A DNA stretch of 64,000 bases from Corydoras sp. C115 (Eukaryota; Chordata; Actinopteri; Siluriformes; Callichthyidae): positions 1,973,001 through 2,037,000 of the forward strand of contig JAFMOC010000026.1 of assembly GCA_019802505.1 (NCBI GenBank), in the 5' to 3' direction. Below are positions 9,090-22,254 of this stretch, piece by piece; the first letter of the stretch is position 1; every line of letters begins with the position of its first letter. The notes beneath the pieces are model-generated. The model was given only the letters and a program-made list of their open reading frames with translations, made no database searches and was not told where the DNA came from. The translations under genes were made by a program, and so were the position numbers.

Positions 9090-12000
9090 AAATATTATGT
9101 GCATTTTTTTTTTTCCTAAGTTATTTTTTTCTATTTTTTCTATTTTTTTCTAAGCAGGGCAATTCCAAAACAATGTCGCACAACCAAATGCTCCAAATAA
9201 TACTAGAAATTTATTTTGTAATGGCTGTATTGGAGTTTTGCTGAAGCATTGTTGTTTTATTTATTGTTGTTCTTCTTTGTCCTGCTATCTAAAATAGTAA
9301 GGTTGTGAAGCACATTCTGGACAGTGAAACACAAAAAAAGTTTTTGATGTACATAATCTGTAGAATACATGTATGCTGGTGAACCTCTAACCCCTATTAC
9401 TTTGATTAATTAATACCTTAAAACCTTACACCACCCTCACAACCAGTAATCTGTTGCAAAGCCATACTGCAGAGTTCCAAAAATCAATCAGTAGTCAAAG
9501 AATTCCTTAAGACAGCTTTTGAGACACTACATGCCCTCATGGTAAAAAGGGGTTAATCACAGCATTAAATTGTAATCACACAATTGTAAAGTTTCATCGT
9601 CAAAGAAACAGCTAAAAAGACTGCACCTACAAAGACCCAACTGTTAAGCTCCTAAATTTTACAGATGCTAAATTAACCTTATTGAGTTGATGATCTGGAA
9701 ACAACCATGCCAACAATCATTTTACTGCTCTTCTCAGCTCACCAATAAAAGAGAATGTGGTGCTTATATCCAGGAATCTTTATTGGATACCCAACGCTCT
9801 ATGTCTCTTTTAGCCAGTGGTGCTAGTCTTGTAATGTATGGAGTTAAATCGTCTGCATCTTTGAACACAATGTCTTTTTTAACTACTATTTAACTACTTG
9901 TTTAACTTCTTTACAGTTTTCTGTATTATCCAGCTGCTAATCCATAATAACGACACAATGTTTTCTTCACTCAGGATCAGAGGGTATTTGATGATTAAAT
10001 TAATTCAGATTATCTATTGTTGATTGAACACAACACCTGGCTCTGATGGGTTGCTCTTGGATTAAAGGAACTGTAATTCTGCCAGGATGTTAATGTGAAG
10101 CCCTTTGACAACTTTTACTTTCATTAAAATCCAATAGGCATTAGTCACAAGACTTGATTGACTGAACCTAATTAATCTAACTGTGTATTAAAATAAAGAA
10201 TTAAATCAATACACATATAACCTATACAATTATTGTTTCATACCTGCCAATCGACAAAATGAGCATGAATCCCTCACTGAGCTCTGAATTTTTCATGGGT
10301 TTATTCTATAAAAACAAAACAAATACCAGGAAATATTTCCTTGCCACTGTCCCTTTAGCTTGCTTTCCATGTTTTTATGCTTAAAAGAAGTGTAATTATG
10401 CTTTAAGACAATAAAAGCACTGTATCAAAAAATTTGAGCTAAAATAAAACACAGATTGATAAAAAGGCTTAATCCTTTCATCACACTGCAAACAAAGCCA
10501 TATGTGCTTTCTGATACCTCCAACCAGTAAAGCAAATGCTGCATATGGTGTGGATTTGCCAAACTTTAACTGAATGTGAACAGTTTACCAGCCTGAACTG
10601 GCTGAATTTCCACATTAGATGCCACCTGCCCCTGCAATTAAGCCATATGGATGAACCATTCCTAAGCCAATGATTCTGGCACTAGCAATTTTGGCATGTG
10701 CAATAAATATGAAGGCCAATGTGGAAGTCCATTTGATTTTAAAGTTGCACATATTTTATTTCTTAACATATATTATTTATTTTATTTAAACCTCAGGTGT
10801 CATTTGCCGGGGTGGTTTATATATACTGTATATTAATATTAAAAGCTCAAAGTGCAACTGTGGAGATTATTGCAGACTTATTCTATTACATTCCAAGCAC
10901 ATCGAAGGGCTAAAATCTCATATAATTGCAAACAAAACCTTTTAAATTCTGGGAACAGTAACTTCTACAGCTCCATATCAATTATTATCTATAGTATCAT
11001 ATATATATAGTCAATAGTAAGTCTCTTAGAACTCCCTTTTGGAATTTTGGTCCACTTTTTCCTTTCCAACTGCTTCTGGTTTGATAAACATATTGTGCTC
11101 CAAAATTATTTAGAGAGAGGCTTCAGATTTCATGATGCTTTGAACATAAATGTATCCAGTACCAAACAACCCCAAAACAATTTTGAAATGTTTGCAATTG
11201 TAACATGTTTGAATATAAAGAACATGATCATTTTCAGTAAATGATACAACGATGTTCTTTTTTAAGATTAATAAACATTTCCCTCTGTAGTTATGCACTT
11301 TTACTTTTTTCATAATACTGTCTTGTTGAGGTATTCCTCCAGTCAGTTTGCCTCAGGGCATGTTAAACCTGAAAAATGCAGTCGACCAGTTGCATACTCT
11401 TGACATGCAGTATGCTAGAAGCAGAATTCTGTATTTCAAGAGCTGAGTAATGTAAAATAGCAGCTGACTTTGTTATTGTGCCAAGTTGAAGGTGTCACAC
11501 TGCATCAGTATATGTGATAGGTGTTTTTCTGGCAGGAGAGTCCTCAGTGGTTTGCTTGACAATAATAGATTATTATGTCTTTCAATGTGGTACAGTCAGT
11601 GTGAGGTAGAAGGAGACAAACTGAGACACTAAACCATCTGAGACAGTGCTTTAAGACCAGTAAGTTTCATGTTAGAGAACAGCTAAGCAGTTAATACAAA
11701 ATGGGAATAAAGCATAACCATGACTGACAAACGACAAACTGAAGCAGCATTTAAATGTTGGGTTTCGGTATAACTAATCTATTCTGAAAAAAAAAAAAAC
11801 TTGGATGTATTTGTTGCCTAATAATGCAAAAATATGAAAATATAAGGGGAAATGTTCATTTTTAACTTGTAATTTAGGGTCTTTCACATATACTTCCATT
11901 AAGCTTGTGATGCAAAAGCACCTACACATCAAAATAGTCAACCTAGTACAAATAGATTATTAGTTGTTCTAGGAGCGTAGAAGGCCAAAATGCAGAGACG

Positions 12001-12386
12001 AAAGCAACGGATTTCCCCACTGTGCATTTCTGGTGGAGAACATGCATGTGAAACCCGAATTGTCTTAGTCAGTCACATGTCCTTGTTTCGTCCTGGGTTT
12101 CAGCACCAAATAGTAAAGTAAGACTGAATGAGGATCGTAGACAGGATCTTTAAAGCCCAGTTCTTTACAGACTTTGTTATATAAATATTCACATGCTATC
12201 TGCTACTCAAGTGAGCAGTTCTTGTATTGAAAATTCCAGAACCGAAACTGTACAGAGGAAATGGGTTTTCAGTTCCAACAACAGAATCATCAAGAACATT
12301 ATTAATGCACAATTGCACAATTTTAATATACACAATTATGACAATAGATCATATTTATGATTAAATGTTGTAGTAACAATAGTGTT

Positions 12387-12388
<2 letters not shown>
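9090..12388. other. AT-rich intergenic region
   Basis: Contains a partial teleost repeat (about 10325-10440: ccttgccactgtccctttag) and otherwise no recognised gene or repeat. Block 11960-12140 is somewhat less AT-rich (aacgg, cgtcctggg) and could be an undetected element. Open frames at 9687, 11047 and 11110 have no known motif. Confidence 0.35.

Positions 12389-12476
<88 letters not shown>
12389..12476. repeat. (AT)n microsatellite
   Basis: About 88 bp of uninterrupted AT repeats. Confidence 0.95.
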
Positions 12477-12479
<3 letters not shown>

Positions 12480-12757
12480 TCATTTTTTATTTATTTGTTT
12501 ATTTATTTTTTACAATTTTTAGAACCAGATACATCTAGTAGTGTGTACTTTTGGCACATTGTCATCATGAACGGCTGAATGATGACCTTTAGTAAAGCAA
12601 TGAGTTAAACTTAACCAAAAGCAGGTGAACTTCACTGTTTGTTTCTAAATGTGCACTTTTAAAGGCAAGCTGTTAGCCTAAAGGTTGATCTCTAAAACAA
12701 ACAGTGTGAGGAGTTAAACAACAAGGGCAGCATATGATATTGTGGCTCCCGTGTGTG

Positions 12758-12878
<121 letters not shown>

Positions 12879-13016
12879 GAGTGTGTGCCCAGCGATGGAT
12901 TGGTGCCCTGTCCTGGGTCTATCTGCTCAGCGCCCGAGACGTTCTCCCCTGGATGGACATGGGGGACCCCACCGCGACCCTAATAGAGGATAAAGCGGGA
13001 GGTAATGAATGAATGA
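12879..13016 (+). mobile_element. V-SINE 3' fragment between two AT arrays
   Basis: Only the 3' third is present (gagtgtgtgcccagcgatgg to gataaagcgggaggtaatga and GAATGA tail). Its left edge fuses directly to (TA)n and its right edge to a palindromic AT element. Confidence 0.85.
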
Positions 13017-13146
<130 letters not shown>

Positions 13147-13384
13147 ACTTCATTACATTCCATTAACCTGCCTTTCTTTCTGTATTTTTACGTGTTGCCA
13201 CTCCTTCCGCTTCCACTTACTGTCATCCAAAGTATGCATGTGTGGTTCTGTGTTCCTCCACTCCTAATGCTGATCATCAAGGGATGGTTGCTGTTTAAAA
13301 TGATCTGAGCATCATGCATTTCAATCTTCACACCCACCAGTTATGACTAGGTAAATTTTAAGTTTATTTATATATAGTACTTTT

Positions 13385-13680
13385 TTTTTATAATAGTACA
13401 TTGTCTCAAAGCAGCTTTATTGTGTTCTAAGCCTGAAACCCCATTGGGGCAAGCTGAAGTGAGAGTGGCAGTGAATGGCTCTTTAGTGTTGTTGGTTTTT
13501 AAGGAAGAAATGTTGTGATGACCAAGGCTCAGTGGGGACTCATCCTCCTTAAGTGGCTGGGCAGCAGTAACAGTGCAGTTTATGTAATAATCAAGTGGGG
13601 TTTTTTTTGGAAGACAATTTGTGCCCGTAATTGCATTGTTAGTTTGGTGGCACCTATGATATGTGGACATTGATTTAATA
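13385..13680 (-). repeat. teleost interspersed repeat, partial reverse copy
   Basis: Reverse-strand counterpart of the family at 6835-7440: cattgtctcaaagcagcttt, gtgagagtggcagtgaatgg and ggggactcatcctcct. The 100-residue minus-strand open frame here belongs to this repeat. Confidence 0.65.
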
Positions 13681-14029
13681 GTGTACTTGTTTGCAGTGAT
13701 TACACCAATTTGACCAGTAAGACTGGAGTGAAAAATAGATTAAATGTTTGTCAGTGTCCTGTAATCCTCTGTGATTTATATAGAAGTAGCATATAAATAG
13801 AAACAGCAAGCACTGTGACCCTCTTTATTTATTAGAAAGAGACTGAATTAGTATTTAAGGTACAGTATAAAGAACATGAATACCTGTGGATGTGGATATG
13901 GTTAAAATGGACATTTGGAAACAGAAGCATGAGCTCACTATAGAAGATGAGGATGTGAATAAAGCACCACTTCAGAAGCAGGGAGTAAGAGAGCAGTAGG
14001 CAGAAGACGAAGATGTTTTCGACGTCCAA

Positions 14030-14480
14030 ATCGATGGAGCTCTAGGCGATGCATTTCAAGTGGGTCCTCTCTCTTTATCTCCTCAGATAGCATCGGTTCC
14101 TTGTTGTGGTGTTTGTAAGCCAATCCTTTGGAATCAGCTCCCCTGGGAGGCTGCGAGCCCTGCAATGGCAGCAGAGGTGAAATTAGATCTATTATCACTG
14201 GTTGGCAGTTTATTTGTCCTGACAAAGTTAGAGCTGACAGCCTGTTTGCTGGTTTGTTTCGAGAGCTGACCTTGAGGCTCGCATCTCTGTGGAAAAGCTC
14301 AACTCTTTGTGTTTTAAACACGAGACTCCCTGCCAATTATGTAGTGTGGATAATGCATGGGCTTCTGTCCAAATCTGATAGAAACTTGTGTAGTTGAAAA
14401 AGATTATTGACCTTTTTAAGTGATATCTATTGGCCATAAATATGTCAGCTGTAATTGATGCTGCTTTTCTGTTTTATGTC
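14030..14480. promoter_or_regulatory. candidate conserved non-coding element
   Basis: Repeat-free block with balanced base composition inside AT-rich surroundings. It includes gcatttcaagtgggtcctct, gaatcagctcccctgggagg, cagaggtgaaattagatcta and ggccataaatatgtcagctg. Both strands have short open frames with no protein motif or splice context, which argues for non-coding. Regulatory function is inference from location between cnpy1 and shhb. Confidence 0.35.
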
Positions 14481-14694
14481 AAATTGATAATCAGGAAGTA
14501 AAGATAAACACTCATCCAAGCATGATAATTACTGAGGGATATTTAAAAAAAAATGCAAGACCAGAGTAACTATGAAAAAAATGGCAAAAATGAAACAATT
14601 ACTATAATTATAAAGGGAAAATGTTTATATATAATGCTTTATACATATACAATAATATAAATATATAATTACATTAAATACATATTTGAATAAC

Positions 14695-15020
14695 ATTCAT
14701 TCATTCATTCATTCATTCATTACCTTCCTTCTTAATCGTCTATTAGGCTTGTGGGGGGTTCCCCATGCCCATCCACGGGAGAAAGTTTTGGGCATTAGTC
14801 AGATACACCCAGAACATGGCGCCAATCACTGGGCACACTCACACATGCACACTCACAAAAATACCTTTATATGGGGCAATTAAGAGCATTCAATTTACCT
14901 TTAATATATGTTTTTGGACTGTGGGAGGAACCTGGAGAACATGGAAACTCCACCCAGATTCAACCCTGGATGCCCAGCACTGAGAGACGGACTTGCTAAC
15001 CGCTACGCCACCATGTCGCT
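14695..15020 (-). mobile_element. V-SINE copy
   Basis: Reverse-oriented: ATTC-repeat tail at 14695-14722, then ggggttccccatgcccatcc, tttttggactgtgggaggaa, and ctaaccgctacgccaccatg at the 5' end. It lacks about 30 bp of the body after the cctggag segment and its B box is decayed. Confidence 0.85.
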
Positions 15021-15030
15021 CTATTTGCAT

Positions 15031-15550
15031 AATCAGAATCTGAATCAGAATACTTTATTAATACCTGGAGGGAAATAGCATTTTTTACAGATGCTCTGTT
15101 TATCATGTTAAATACAGAAGAGTAGTAAAGATTAACAATAAGCACAGTAAATAAAATTAAACTAAAAATACAAAATAATACAGAATGAAGTAAAAAAGTA
15201 AAGTGGCATGTACAAGTAAAGTGGCATGTTTAAGTAAGTCATATATATTAAATAAAATTTTTTAAATACGTGCACTGTTGGTCAGGTAATAGTGTAATAT
15301 TGCACATTTGAATCATAATCAATCATAATTACGATATTGTACATAAAAGTTGTATAATTGAGTGAGGAGTTTAACAGACTTATTATACAGTTTGATGGCC
15401 ACAGTCACCTCCTGTGGCGCTCTGTGCTGCATTTGGGTGAAATAAGTCTTGAAATAAGCTGGATGTGCTCTTGTATCTGACCAGTGGGTGGAAGGCATTG
15501 TCCATGATGGACTTCAGCTTAGACAGCGTCCTCCTCTCTGACATTGCCAT
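15031..15550 (-). mobile_element. decayed LINE 3' end (L2/Rex1-like)
   Basis: The plus strand starts with an AATCAGAATCTGAATC repeat and actttattaatacctggagg, the reverse of a typical fish LINE 3' terminus. The minus strand at about 15540-15400 reads S-K-L-K-S-I-M-D-N-A-F-H-P-L-V and later L-F-H-P-N-A-A-Q-S-A-T-G, resembling reverse-transcriptase C-terminal regions of such LINEs. No intact frame remains; the clade is uncertain. Confidence 0.6.
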
Positions 15551-15559
15551 CAGAGTCAT

Positions 15560-16320
15560 TTCACACCCAGTTTTTCAACATATATAAAAAAAAAAAATTC
15601 AACTCATATTAATCATGCAAATGTTTTCTTTTCTTCAAGAACATTTTAAGCATGACTTGACATGACGTGGCTCTGCACGTTAAGATGTTAGATGTCACAT
15701 AGCTTTTACTTTGATGAGGGATATAAAATCACAAGCTGCACACTAACAGTGTAGGTAATATATTGTGGTTAGGTGACGTTGAGTATAAAAAATGTGTCTC
15801 TTCTTTGGAGATGAGATAAATGTGAGACCAAAGCATAAGGTGTGATAGACACAGAGAAAAACCCTCCACAACAGGGTTGTAGGATTTACTTCATCTTCAA
15901 ACTTTTACTCTCAGTTTTATACAGTGTACAGTATTATAAATATGGTTCCAATGGCTAAATAAATAAGTATGTAATGTGTGTAATCTAGCAGCTGTATTTA
16001 CTGATGTTGTGCTAATGCATATTTAAATAAGTTGTTTTACTGAAAACTTCTTGAAGCATCAAGATGGCATTTGTGTAGCCAGCAAGCCCAATCATTCAGT
16101 GAGCTAAAATGCTATAACATCTCTTTATTAATTATGATCATCTGTTGGCCGTGATGGACCTCTCTATTGGCTGTCCAACTCAGAAGACTGCTCACACACA
16201 GACACACACACACAAACACACACAGTGCAGATGGCGCCTGATCTGCTCTCTGATTTGCACGCTGGTGCTGAAGTGGGCGCAGCGCCGAGCCTGTTAAGTT
16301 CCATCTGTGACTTCAAGTGC
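15560..16320. other. intergenic stretch, unannotated
   Basis: No gene recognised. A short GC-richer patch (gatggcgcctgatctgctct to gcgcagcgccgagcctgtt, 16228-16300) precedes the GT array. Confidence 0.3.
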
Positions 16321-16330
16321 CTTTGTTTGT

Positions 16331-16335
<5 letters not shown>

Positions 16336-16388
<53 letters not shown>
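16336..16388. repeat. (GT)n microsatellite
   Basis: About 53 bp of GT repeat. Confidence 0.95.
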
Positions 16389-16389
<1 letters not shown>

Positions 16390-16454
16390 GCTATATGTAT
16401 ATTTCACATTGTAGGAAAACAAAAACTTGTTTACACTCTTTAGCATTAATCATA

Positions 16455-16730
16455 ACAGGTGAAGGCATGTTTTAAGGTTAAAGTAAGGTTAAGGTCAGCA
16501 TTAAGGTTAGACAAGTAGAAGTTATAGTGAAGGTCAAGGCAAATCTCCATAAAAAAGATAAAAGTCTGGGTAAAATCCTTACAATGCCTAAAAACATGAA
16601 CAAATTTGTGTCTGTGGGTGACCTTGTGTGTTTGTGTGCAGTTTATCATGGGGGGGGGAGGCTGAATGGGAAAAGACATGTTTTTAATATTAGAGTAATT
16701 TTAAGGTTAAGACCAGTATAATGGTAAGTG
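16455..16730. repeat. degenerate AAGGTTA-type repeats
   Basis: Scattered units such as taaggttaaagtaaggttaa, cattaaggttagac and ttttaaggttaagacc suggest a decayed simple satellite with a GGTTAA core. Confidence 0.4.
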
Positions 16731-16974
16731 CAGTATGAGTTATAAGGTAATATTTCCATGATATTAATTGTCTGACTTCATAATAAAATTTTGGTTGGAA
16801 AAACAGCTGCACTGTTTAGACCATTTTTTAACAAATCATTACCATTTATGAAAAAATCAGTTAAAATATTTTATTTTGTTAATAGAGTTACGTGCATTAT
16901 GGTGGAATGATCTTCGAATGAAAAGCCCGATTGGCTAAGCAGTTTCTTCCTTAACTATTGACGTATATTGTTCT

Positions 16975-17036
16975 CTCATTTGTAATCACTTTGTACAAAA
17001 GTATCTGCTGAATGACTAAATGTAATGTAAATATAA
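16975..17036 (+). repeat. SINE/LINE tail relic
   Basis: tctgctgaatgactaaatgt followed by TAATGTAAAT matches the shared tail seen at 44098-44303 and 50677-51250. Confidence 0.4.
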
Positions 17037-17039
17037 CGT

Positions 17040-18420
17040 ACATATAAAATAGTTTACTCCATGTTTACATACTTTTTGCATTGAAACAGATAGGCTGCCC
17101 TTAACATGCATATGCAGGTGTTAATATTTTACTGCCTTTCCTGCCAGTTTTGGGCCACTTGCTTTGCTCAAGAGACAGCTCAAGGTATTTTTCTTGATTA
17201 TGCACCCATTTATTTGACTTTGGTAACGTAGCTTAAATGTATTTTGAAGTATGCAGCATGCTGTTAGAGACAGCCCTTATTAATATTAGCAATGTGTACT
17301 GCATATCTGTTCATTTTTTCATTTTTAGAAAGAATTGTATCCATCCTTTTTGTAACCCACAGTTATGATCTTGCACCATTTTTTCTTTTGGTACAGCAAC
17401 CAGCAACAACCCTATACAGTTGTTAAAAAATGACTAAAGAGCCAGACTTGTAGTCAAATGCAAATGCAATTTAATGTGCCAAGAGTCCTGACCTCACATG
17501 ACAGCTTATTCAGACAATAGGAAAACTGCTGATGGCAGGCACTGAATAACGTCTGATGCTGAAATGAATGCCGACATTTAGTGTGAAGTAGATTAATTGT
17601 TGATTTTCAGCTGATAAAAAGATTTATGATTTTATCTTGTGTTCTGTTTGATGTGTATATTAACTATGTATGAAACCCTCTTTATGGTATATATGGTACA
17701 ATAAATTATTGTATAATATTTTTTAAATATGCCACATTACAAGCAAACCTAGTATATATCTTTTAAAAAGCACCAGTTAAATTATTTGCCCTAGTACCAA
17801 TACATCAGTTTTTGCTATTTGATGACAACTACATGTATTGATACAGCTTGTTGTTGTTGTTGTTGGCTACCTCTTTAATTCTGAAGACATGAGAAACTGA
17901 ACCATTTTTTTTTTTTCTACAATGAAAGTAGTTTGTAAGTTTTATATCATAATTCAGGTAAGAGCATGAGACTAAGAACACATTTACTATTATTATGCAC
18001 AGATGTAACCCCCCACCCCACCCTCACATCACTGGCTTTCACCTTGCTGTTGGGGTGGTGTTTAATCACTTTGCCTGGAAGGAGGCTAATTATTGTCGGA
18101 CAGTTCTTTGCACTTTTGTCTTACAGGGTTCTGGGTTGGATTCCCAGGTGGGGTGGACAAAGGTCCTTGTCCTCCTTTGTACATTGACTCTAATTTAACA
18201 CAATTTTTACAGGTGAAATAATGCTTTATTTGCAATTTACAATGAAAGCTTTACAAATTTACATATTGTACACATTTACAATTTTCACAGCAATTATGAC
18301 TAAATGATCAAATCTAATCACAGAATATTAAAGTGAATTGTGCTCAGTTTTAGGTTTGTTTGGACTGCCAAACCTAATATTTCTTGATGCTTTTTAAGAG
18401 TGTTTTCATGAAAAGATGAA
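17040..18420. other. AT-rich intergenic region
   Basis: No gene, exon or repeat family recognised. The open frames at 17966-18198 have no known motif. Confidence 0.3.
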
Positions 18421-18476
18421 TTTTTTTATTTTTTATTAATTTATTTTATTTTATTTTATTTTATTTTTTATAAATT

Positions 18477-18859
18477 GCATCCATCCATCCATTATCTTTC
18501 GCTTTGTCCTCTACTAGGGAGGATAAAGCATGGGGGGTTCCGCATTGCAGGGGGTTCCCCATCGCGAGGGGTTCCCCATGCCCATCCAGAGGAGAGCGTT
18601 TCGGGTGCTGGGCAGATACACCCAGAACAATCTATCGTTGGGCACACACTCACACAGACACACACAAACACACTCTATATGGGATAATTTGGAGAATTTA
18701 TTTAACCTTGATCCATGTTTTTGGACTGTGGGAGGAAACCGGAGAACCTGGACGAAACCCACGCGGACACGGGGAGAACATCGAAACTCCACCCAGATTG
18801 GGATTCGAACCGGGAATTCCTAGCACTGAGAGGCAAACATGCTAACCATTTAGCCTACC
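18477..18859 (-). mobile_element. V-SINE copy with internally amplified segment
   Basis: Reverse-oriented V-SINE flanked by an 8-bp direct repeat tataaatt (18469-18476 and 18860-18867). The segment ggggttccccat occurs three times in variant form at 18535-18582, an internal amplification not seen in the other copies. An intact reverse B box (ggattcgaaccggg) is present. Confidence 0.87.
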
Positions 18860-18869
18860 TATAAATTAC

Positions 18870-20589
18870 ATTTAAAGTTCATAATCTGCTTCTTGTATGG
18901 TTGTTTACTTACAGATTAGAGCATTATTTATTTTAATAAAGCTTAAGAAGCTTAAGAAGTAGAAGTAGAAATAGATTGTTGTTTGTAATAAGCCTGTTAA
19001 CTTGTGTTATGCTAATAGCATTAACTCAAATAATTGTAAATAATTCCATAAAATCATCCTATTTGCCATCGTTAACCTACTTGACAATAAATTTTTATTT
19101 ATTTATGAAAAATAGAAGACTAAACATCAATATTTATGTATATAAATGTAGCCTATTATTTAATATTTTAGCCTATTAGTCATTGAATACTGATGTATAT
19201 TTTCAAATTCAGTGTGGCTGCACACATATACAACTCGGTGTGATCATCTTTAGACATCTGTTCCTCCTCCAGGCAATTCCAAATAAATATTCCTAAAATA
19301 TTCCTGCTTTTTATGTAACAATTATATACCTCATACTCTCTAAAATACCTTATCAACCAATACTGTGGCAGCAGTATAATGCATATCATCTATGTGATTA
19401 TCATGCAACAATCACAATGTCAAATATCTGATCTCACTAATGCCTGTAGCATGATTGTATGGGACACCTCAGAGTAAGCAGCAGATTTGTAGAAATAAAT
19501 ATCCAAAAGAAAATGACCGAAGAATGACCAGATATATTTGAGTATATAAAAAGCTAAAATTGATAATAGAATCTGGCACAAAAAAAAATCAGGTATTGTA
19601 GCCCAAGGCCAAATACACTGGGCTTTCTCAGTGTAAATTTGCTGTTGTGGTTGCTAAGCTTTGTGCTTTTTTCATTAGAATCAGTATGTTTGGAAGCTGC
19701 TGCCACCTGCCTGCTGTGATTGTGATTTGTTCATGCAACAAAATGCCCAAAGCAGATCACAGAATAAAATCAAACATTTATGCCAGTACAAAGATGTTCA
19801 TCAGCCAAAAGTAAGTATACTGTAATCCAAGCTGTTGGGTATATCAGTGTTTAATATTATTTATTATAACATATTTATTACATTCATTTGACCTATGATT
19901 TAACAGTGAAATGATAACTTTGATTGACTTGTTAGAAAGGTGTTGACAGCACAATACCTTTAAAAACCTTTCAATTTACACATTACATTTGTAATGTTAT
20001 GTTTCAAAATTTCAAAGTTTTTTTCAGGTTCATAGATATTGCCTAGAAAACTCAATCATGGGTTGCTTGCTTTGAGAAGTACACACTGTCAAATTTGTCC
20101 AAAATAATGATTCTATAGAGAAGACTATTGCTTATTGAGGACTATTGCTTATGGGACAGATTTGATCTCTGGAGCAGTATAGCACAATTTAATTTATGCC
20201 AACCTCAGCAGTCTTCTGGACATGTATGAGTGTAATGATGTAAGAGGGTGGTGCACTGATGATCTTTAAAAAAACAAACAAACAAAAAAAACATAAAAAT
20301 ATCTTATGTTTATAAGGTCATAACTATTTTCAATGTTTAACCTTTTTTTCATCTTTTTTTCTCCAGACCACCATGAAAATGTAGTAAATGTCTTTATTAT
20401 ATGTTATTATGGTTAATTCCACATTTGTCAATCACATATATATTATAATGTCTTTTCAGTATGTAATTAATATGTTTAATGGTTCATCATACAAAAAATT
20501 ATACAAAAGTATAGTAATAAAACATAATTGGAATGTAATTAATAGCTATTAGAACATTAAAGTTAATATTTTGTTAATTCATAAAGCAC
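18870..20589. other. AT-rich intergenic region
   Basis: No gene or repeat family recognised. Confidence 0.3.
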
Positions 20590-20800
20590 CTTCTACAATA
20601 ATGTATTGTCTCTAAGCATCTTTAAACTTCTCTTAGTGTGAACCCCCAAACAGCAGGCTGAGGTGATGGTGGCAAAGAACTACCTGCTGTTTGCTTTCTT
20701 ATTAGATAAAACCTTAAGAGAACCAAAATTCATTTGGGAACCAATCCTCTTCAATCCGCTCTGGTGGCCAAGCATTTAAATGGTGTTAACACAAGCTCAC
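20590..20800 (-). repeat. teleost interspersed repeat, partial reverse copy
   Basis: Reverse-strand landmarks: gtattgtctctaagcatctt, aacccccaaacagcaggctg, tggtggcaaagaacta and gggaaccaatcctct. Confidence 0.55.
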
Positions 20801-21004
20801 CAGTAGTTAGAATTTATTAAATTAAATTTTATTTTAATAGCTTTGTTTTAATTTAATAAAGTCTTGGGTACAATACCTTGGATAAAGTTGCTCACTTTAG
20901 TATCTTGGCAGGGTTGACATGAATTGGGACATGACAAAAGTAATAAGTAGTAAATGATAAATAGGTTATGACATAATTTTAACATACAACAATAAGTTTT
21001 CCTG

Positions 21005-21540
21005 AGTGCCTCTCAAACGATCTCCTCAGTGTAGACAAAACAACTGGTCTGATTGTGAAATTCAAGAATGCAGCCACTCAAGACACTCCTGCTTTAAGTG
21101 AAGCATGTATCCTATTACAATGAAGAAATCTCAACAACAGATTCACTGCCTAAGGAGACAGAGACATCCATCTATCAAATAAAATACTCACCACTTATAC
21201 CGCTGCACCATTGAGAGCTTTTTTACTAGCTGCATCTCAGCTATGCAGCAGCTACATCACCGGACCAGACAGTCCCTCAGAGGTCTGTCAGGACGCCCTA
21301 GCATATTACTGGTACCCTGCTCCATGTCATGAAGGACATTTACAAAAAACAGTGCTTGTGCAGAGGACCCAGCGTCAGCAGCAATACCACATATCCCAAC
21401 CTGTTCTCTCTCCTGCCATGTTGGAGACGTTACAGGGGCCTCAGATCTAGGACAGCCTACCTCAGGAACAGCTTTTCCCCCAGAGCTGTCACACACCTGA
21501 ACCTGTTACTTTCCACCGACTTCTCTTAACATACAATACA
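21005..21540 (+). pseudogene. decayed LINE reverse transcriptase, C-terminal part
   Basis: Fragments in several frames match fish L2/Rex1-type LINE ORF2. They are L-S-V-D-K-T-T-G-L-I-V-K-F (21030-21070), Y-R-C-T-I-E-S-F (21195-21225), and L-F-S-L-L-P-C-W-R-R-Y-R-G-L-R-S-R-T with N-S-F-S-P-R-A-V-T (21395-21500). Frameshifts and stops separate them, so the element is dead. The clade is uncertain. Confidence 0.75.
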
Positions 21541-21677
21541 TTTGTGTGAACTAAATAAAACCTCTCCCTCCCCCATCTGCATATTAAATAATATGCATTA
21601 TTTAATTAGATTAATGTTGCATTCCACCTCAACTTAAATATGAACAAGGTTACAGTGCATTTTCAATCCAAAACTGA

Positions 21678-22251
21678 GGCGGCACGATGGCATAGTGGTA
21701 AGCACGTTCACCACACCGCACTGGGGATCCAGGTTTGAATCCCAAACTGGGTGGAGTTTCCATGTTCTCCCTGTGTCTTTGTAGAAATCAGGAAACTTGT
21801 GCTGTATGGGATTAATAATAATTCTGTATTGATAATAGTTTGCACTATGCTATGTTTGGTATTTATAAAACCCTCTCGTTAAGGTGATTATCTGTAAAAA
21901 AAAAAATGTAAATTATATTGTGTCATACAGTATATCTATACCTGGTACAGATTACTGATGCAAATTGTTTCTTATAAACATGTGACTTTGCCAGCTTTTA
22001 AGATGCAGATACTCAAAGGTCACAAACAGGGGACAAGATTATCTCAAACAGAGAAAAATTGGCTGATCTAAATTCCCCTTATAGTATGTGTGTATGTGTG
22101 TGTGAATGAGTGAGTGTGCCCAGCAATAGATTGGCGCCCTGTCCTCTGCCCAGCTCCCGAAACGTTCTCTCCTGGATTGTCATGGAAACCCCCCATCCCG
22201 CACAACCCTAGTACAGGATTAGGCGAAAAATAATGAATAAATTAATGAATA
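21678..22251 (+). mobile_element. V-SINE copy split by a ~268-bp insertion
   Basis: The 5' half (ggcggcacgatggcatagtg to catgttctccctgtgtcttt) ends near 21787. The 3' half (attggctgatctaaattccc to taatgaataaactc) resumes near 22056. The AT-rich intervening segment (21788-22055) matches nothing recognised and may be a separate insertion. Confidence 0.75.
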
Positions 22252-22254
22252 AAC

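Noticed and set aside
13368..13670. 100-residue minus-strand open frame
   Set aside because: It lies in a reverse copy of the teleost repeat found at 6835-7440.
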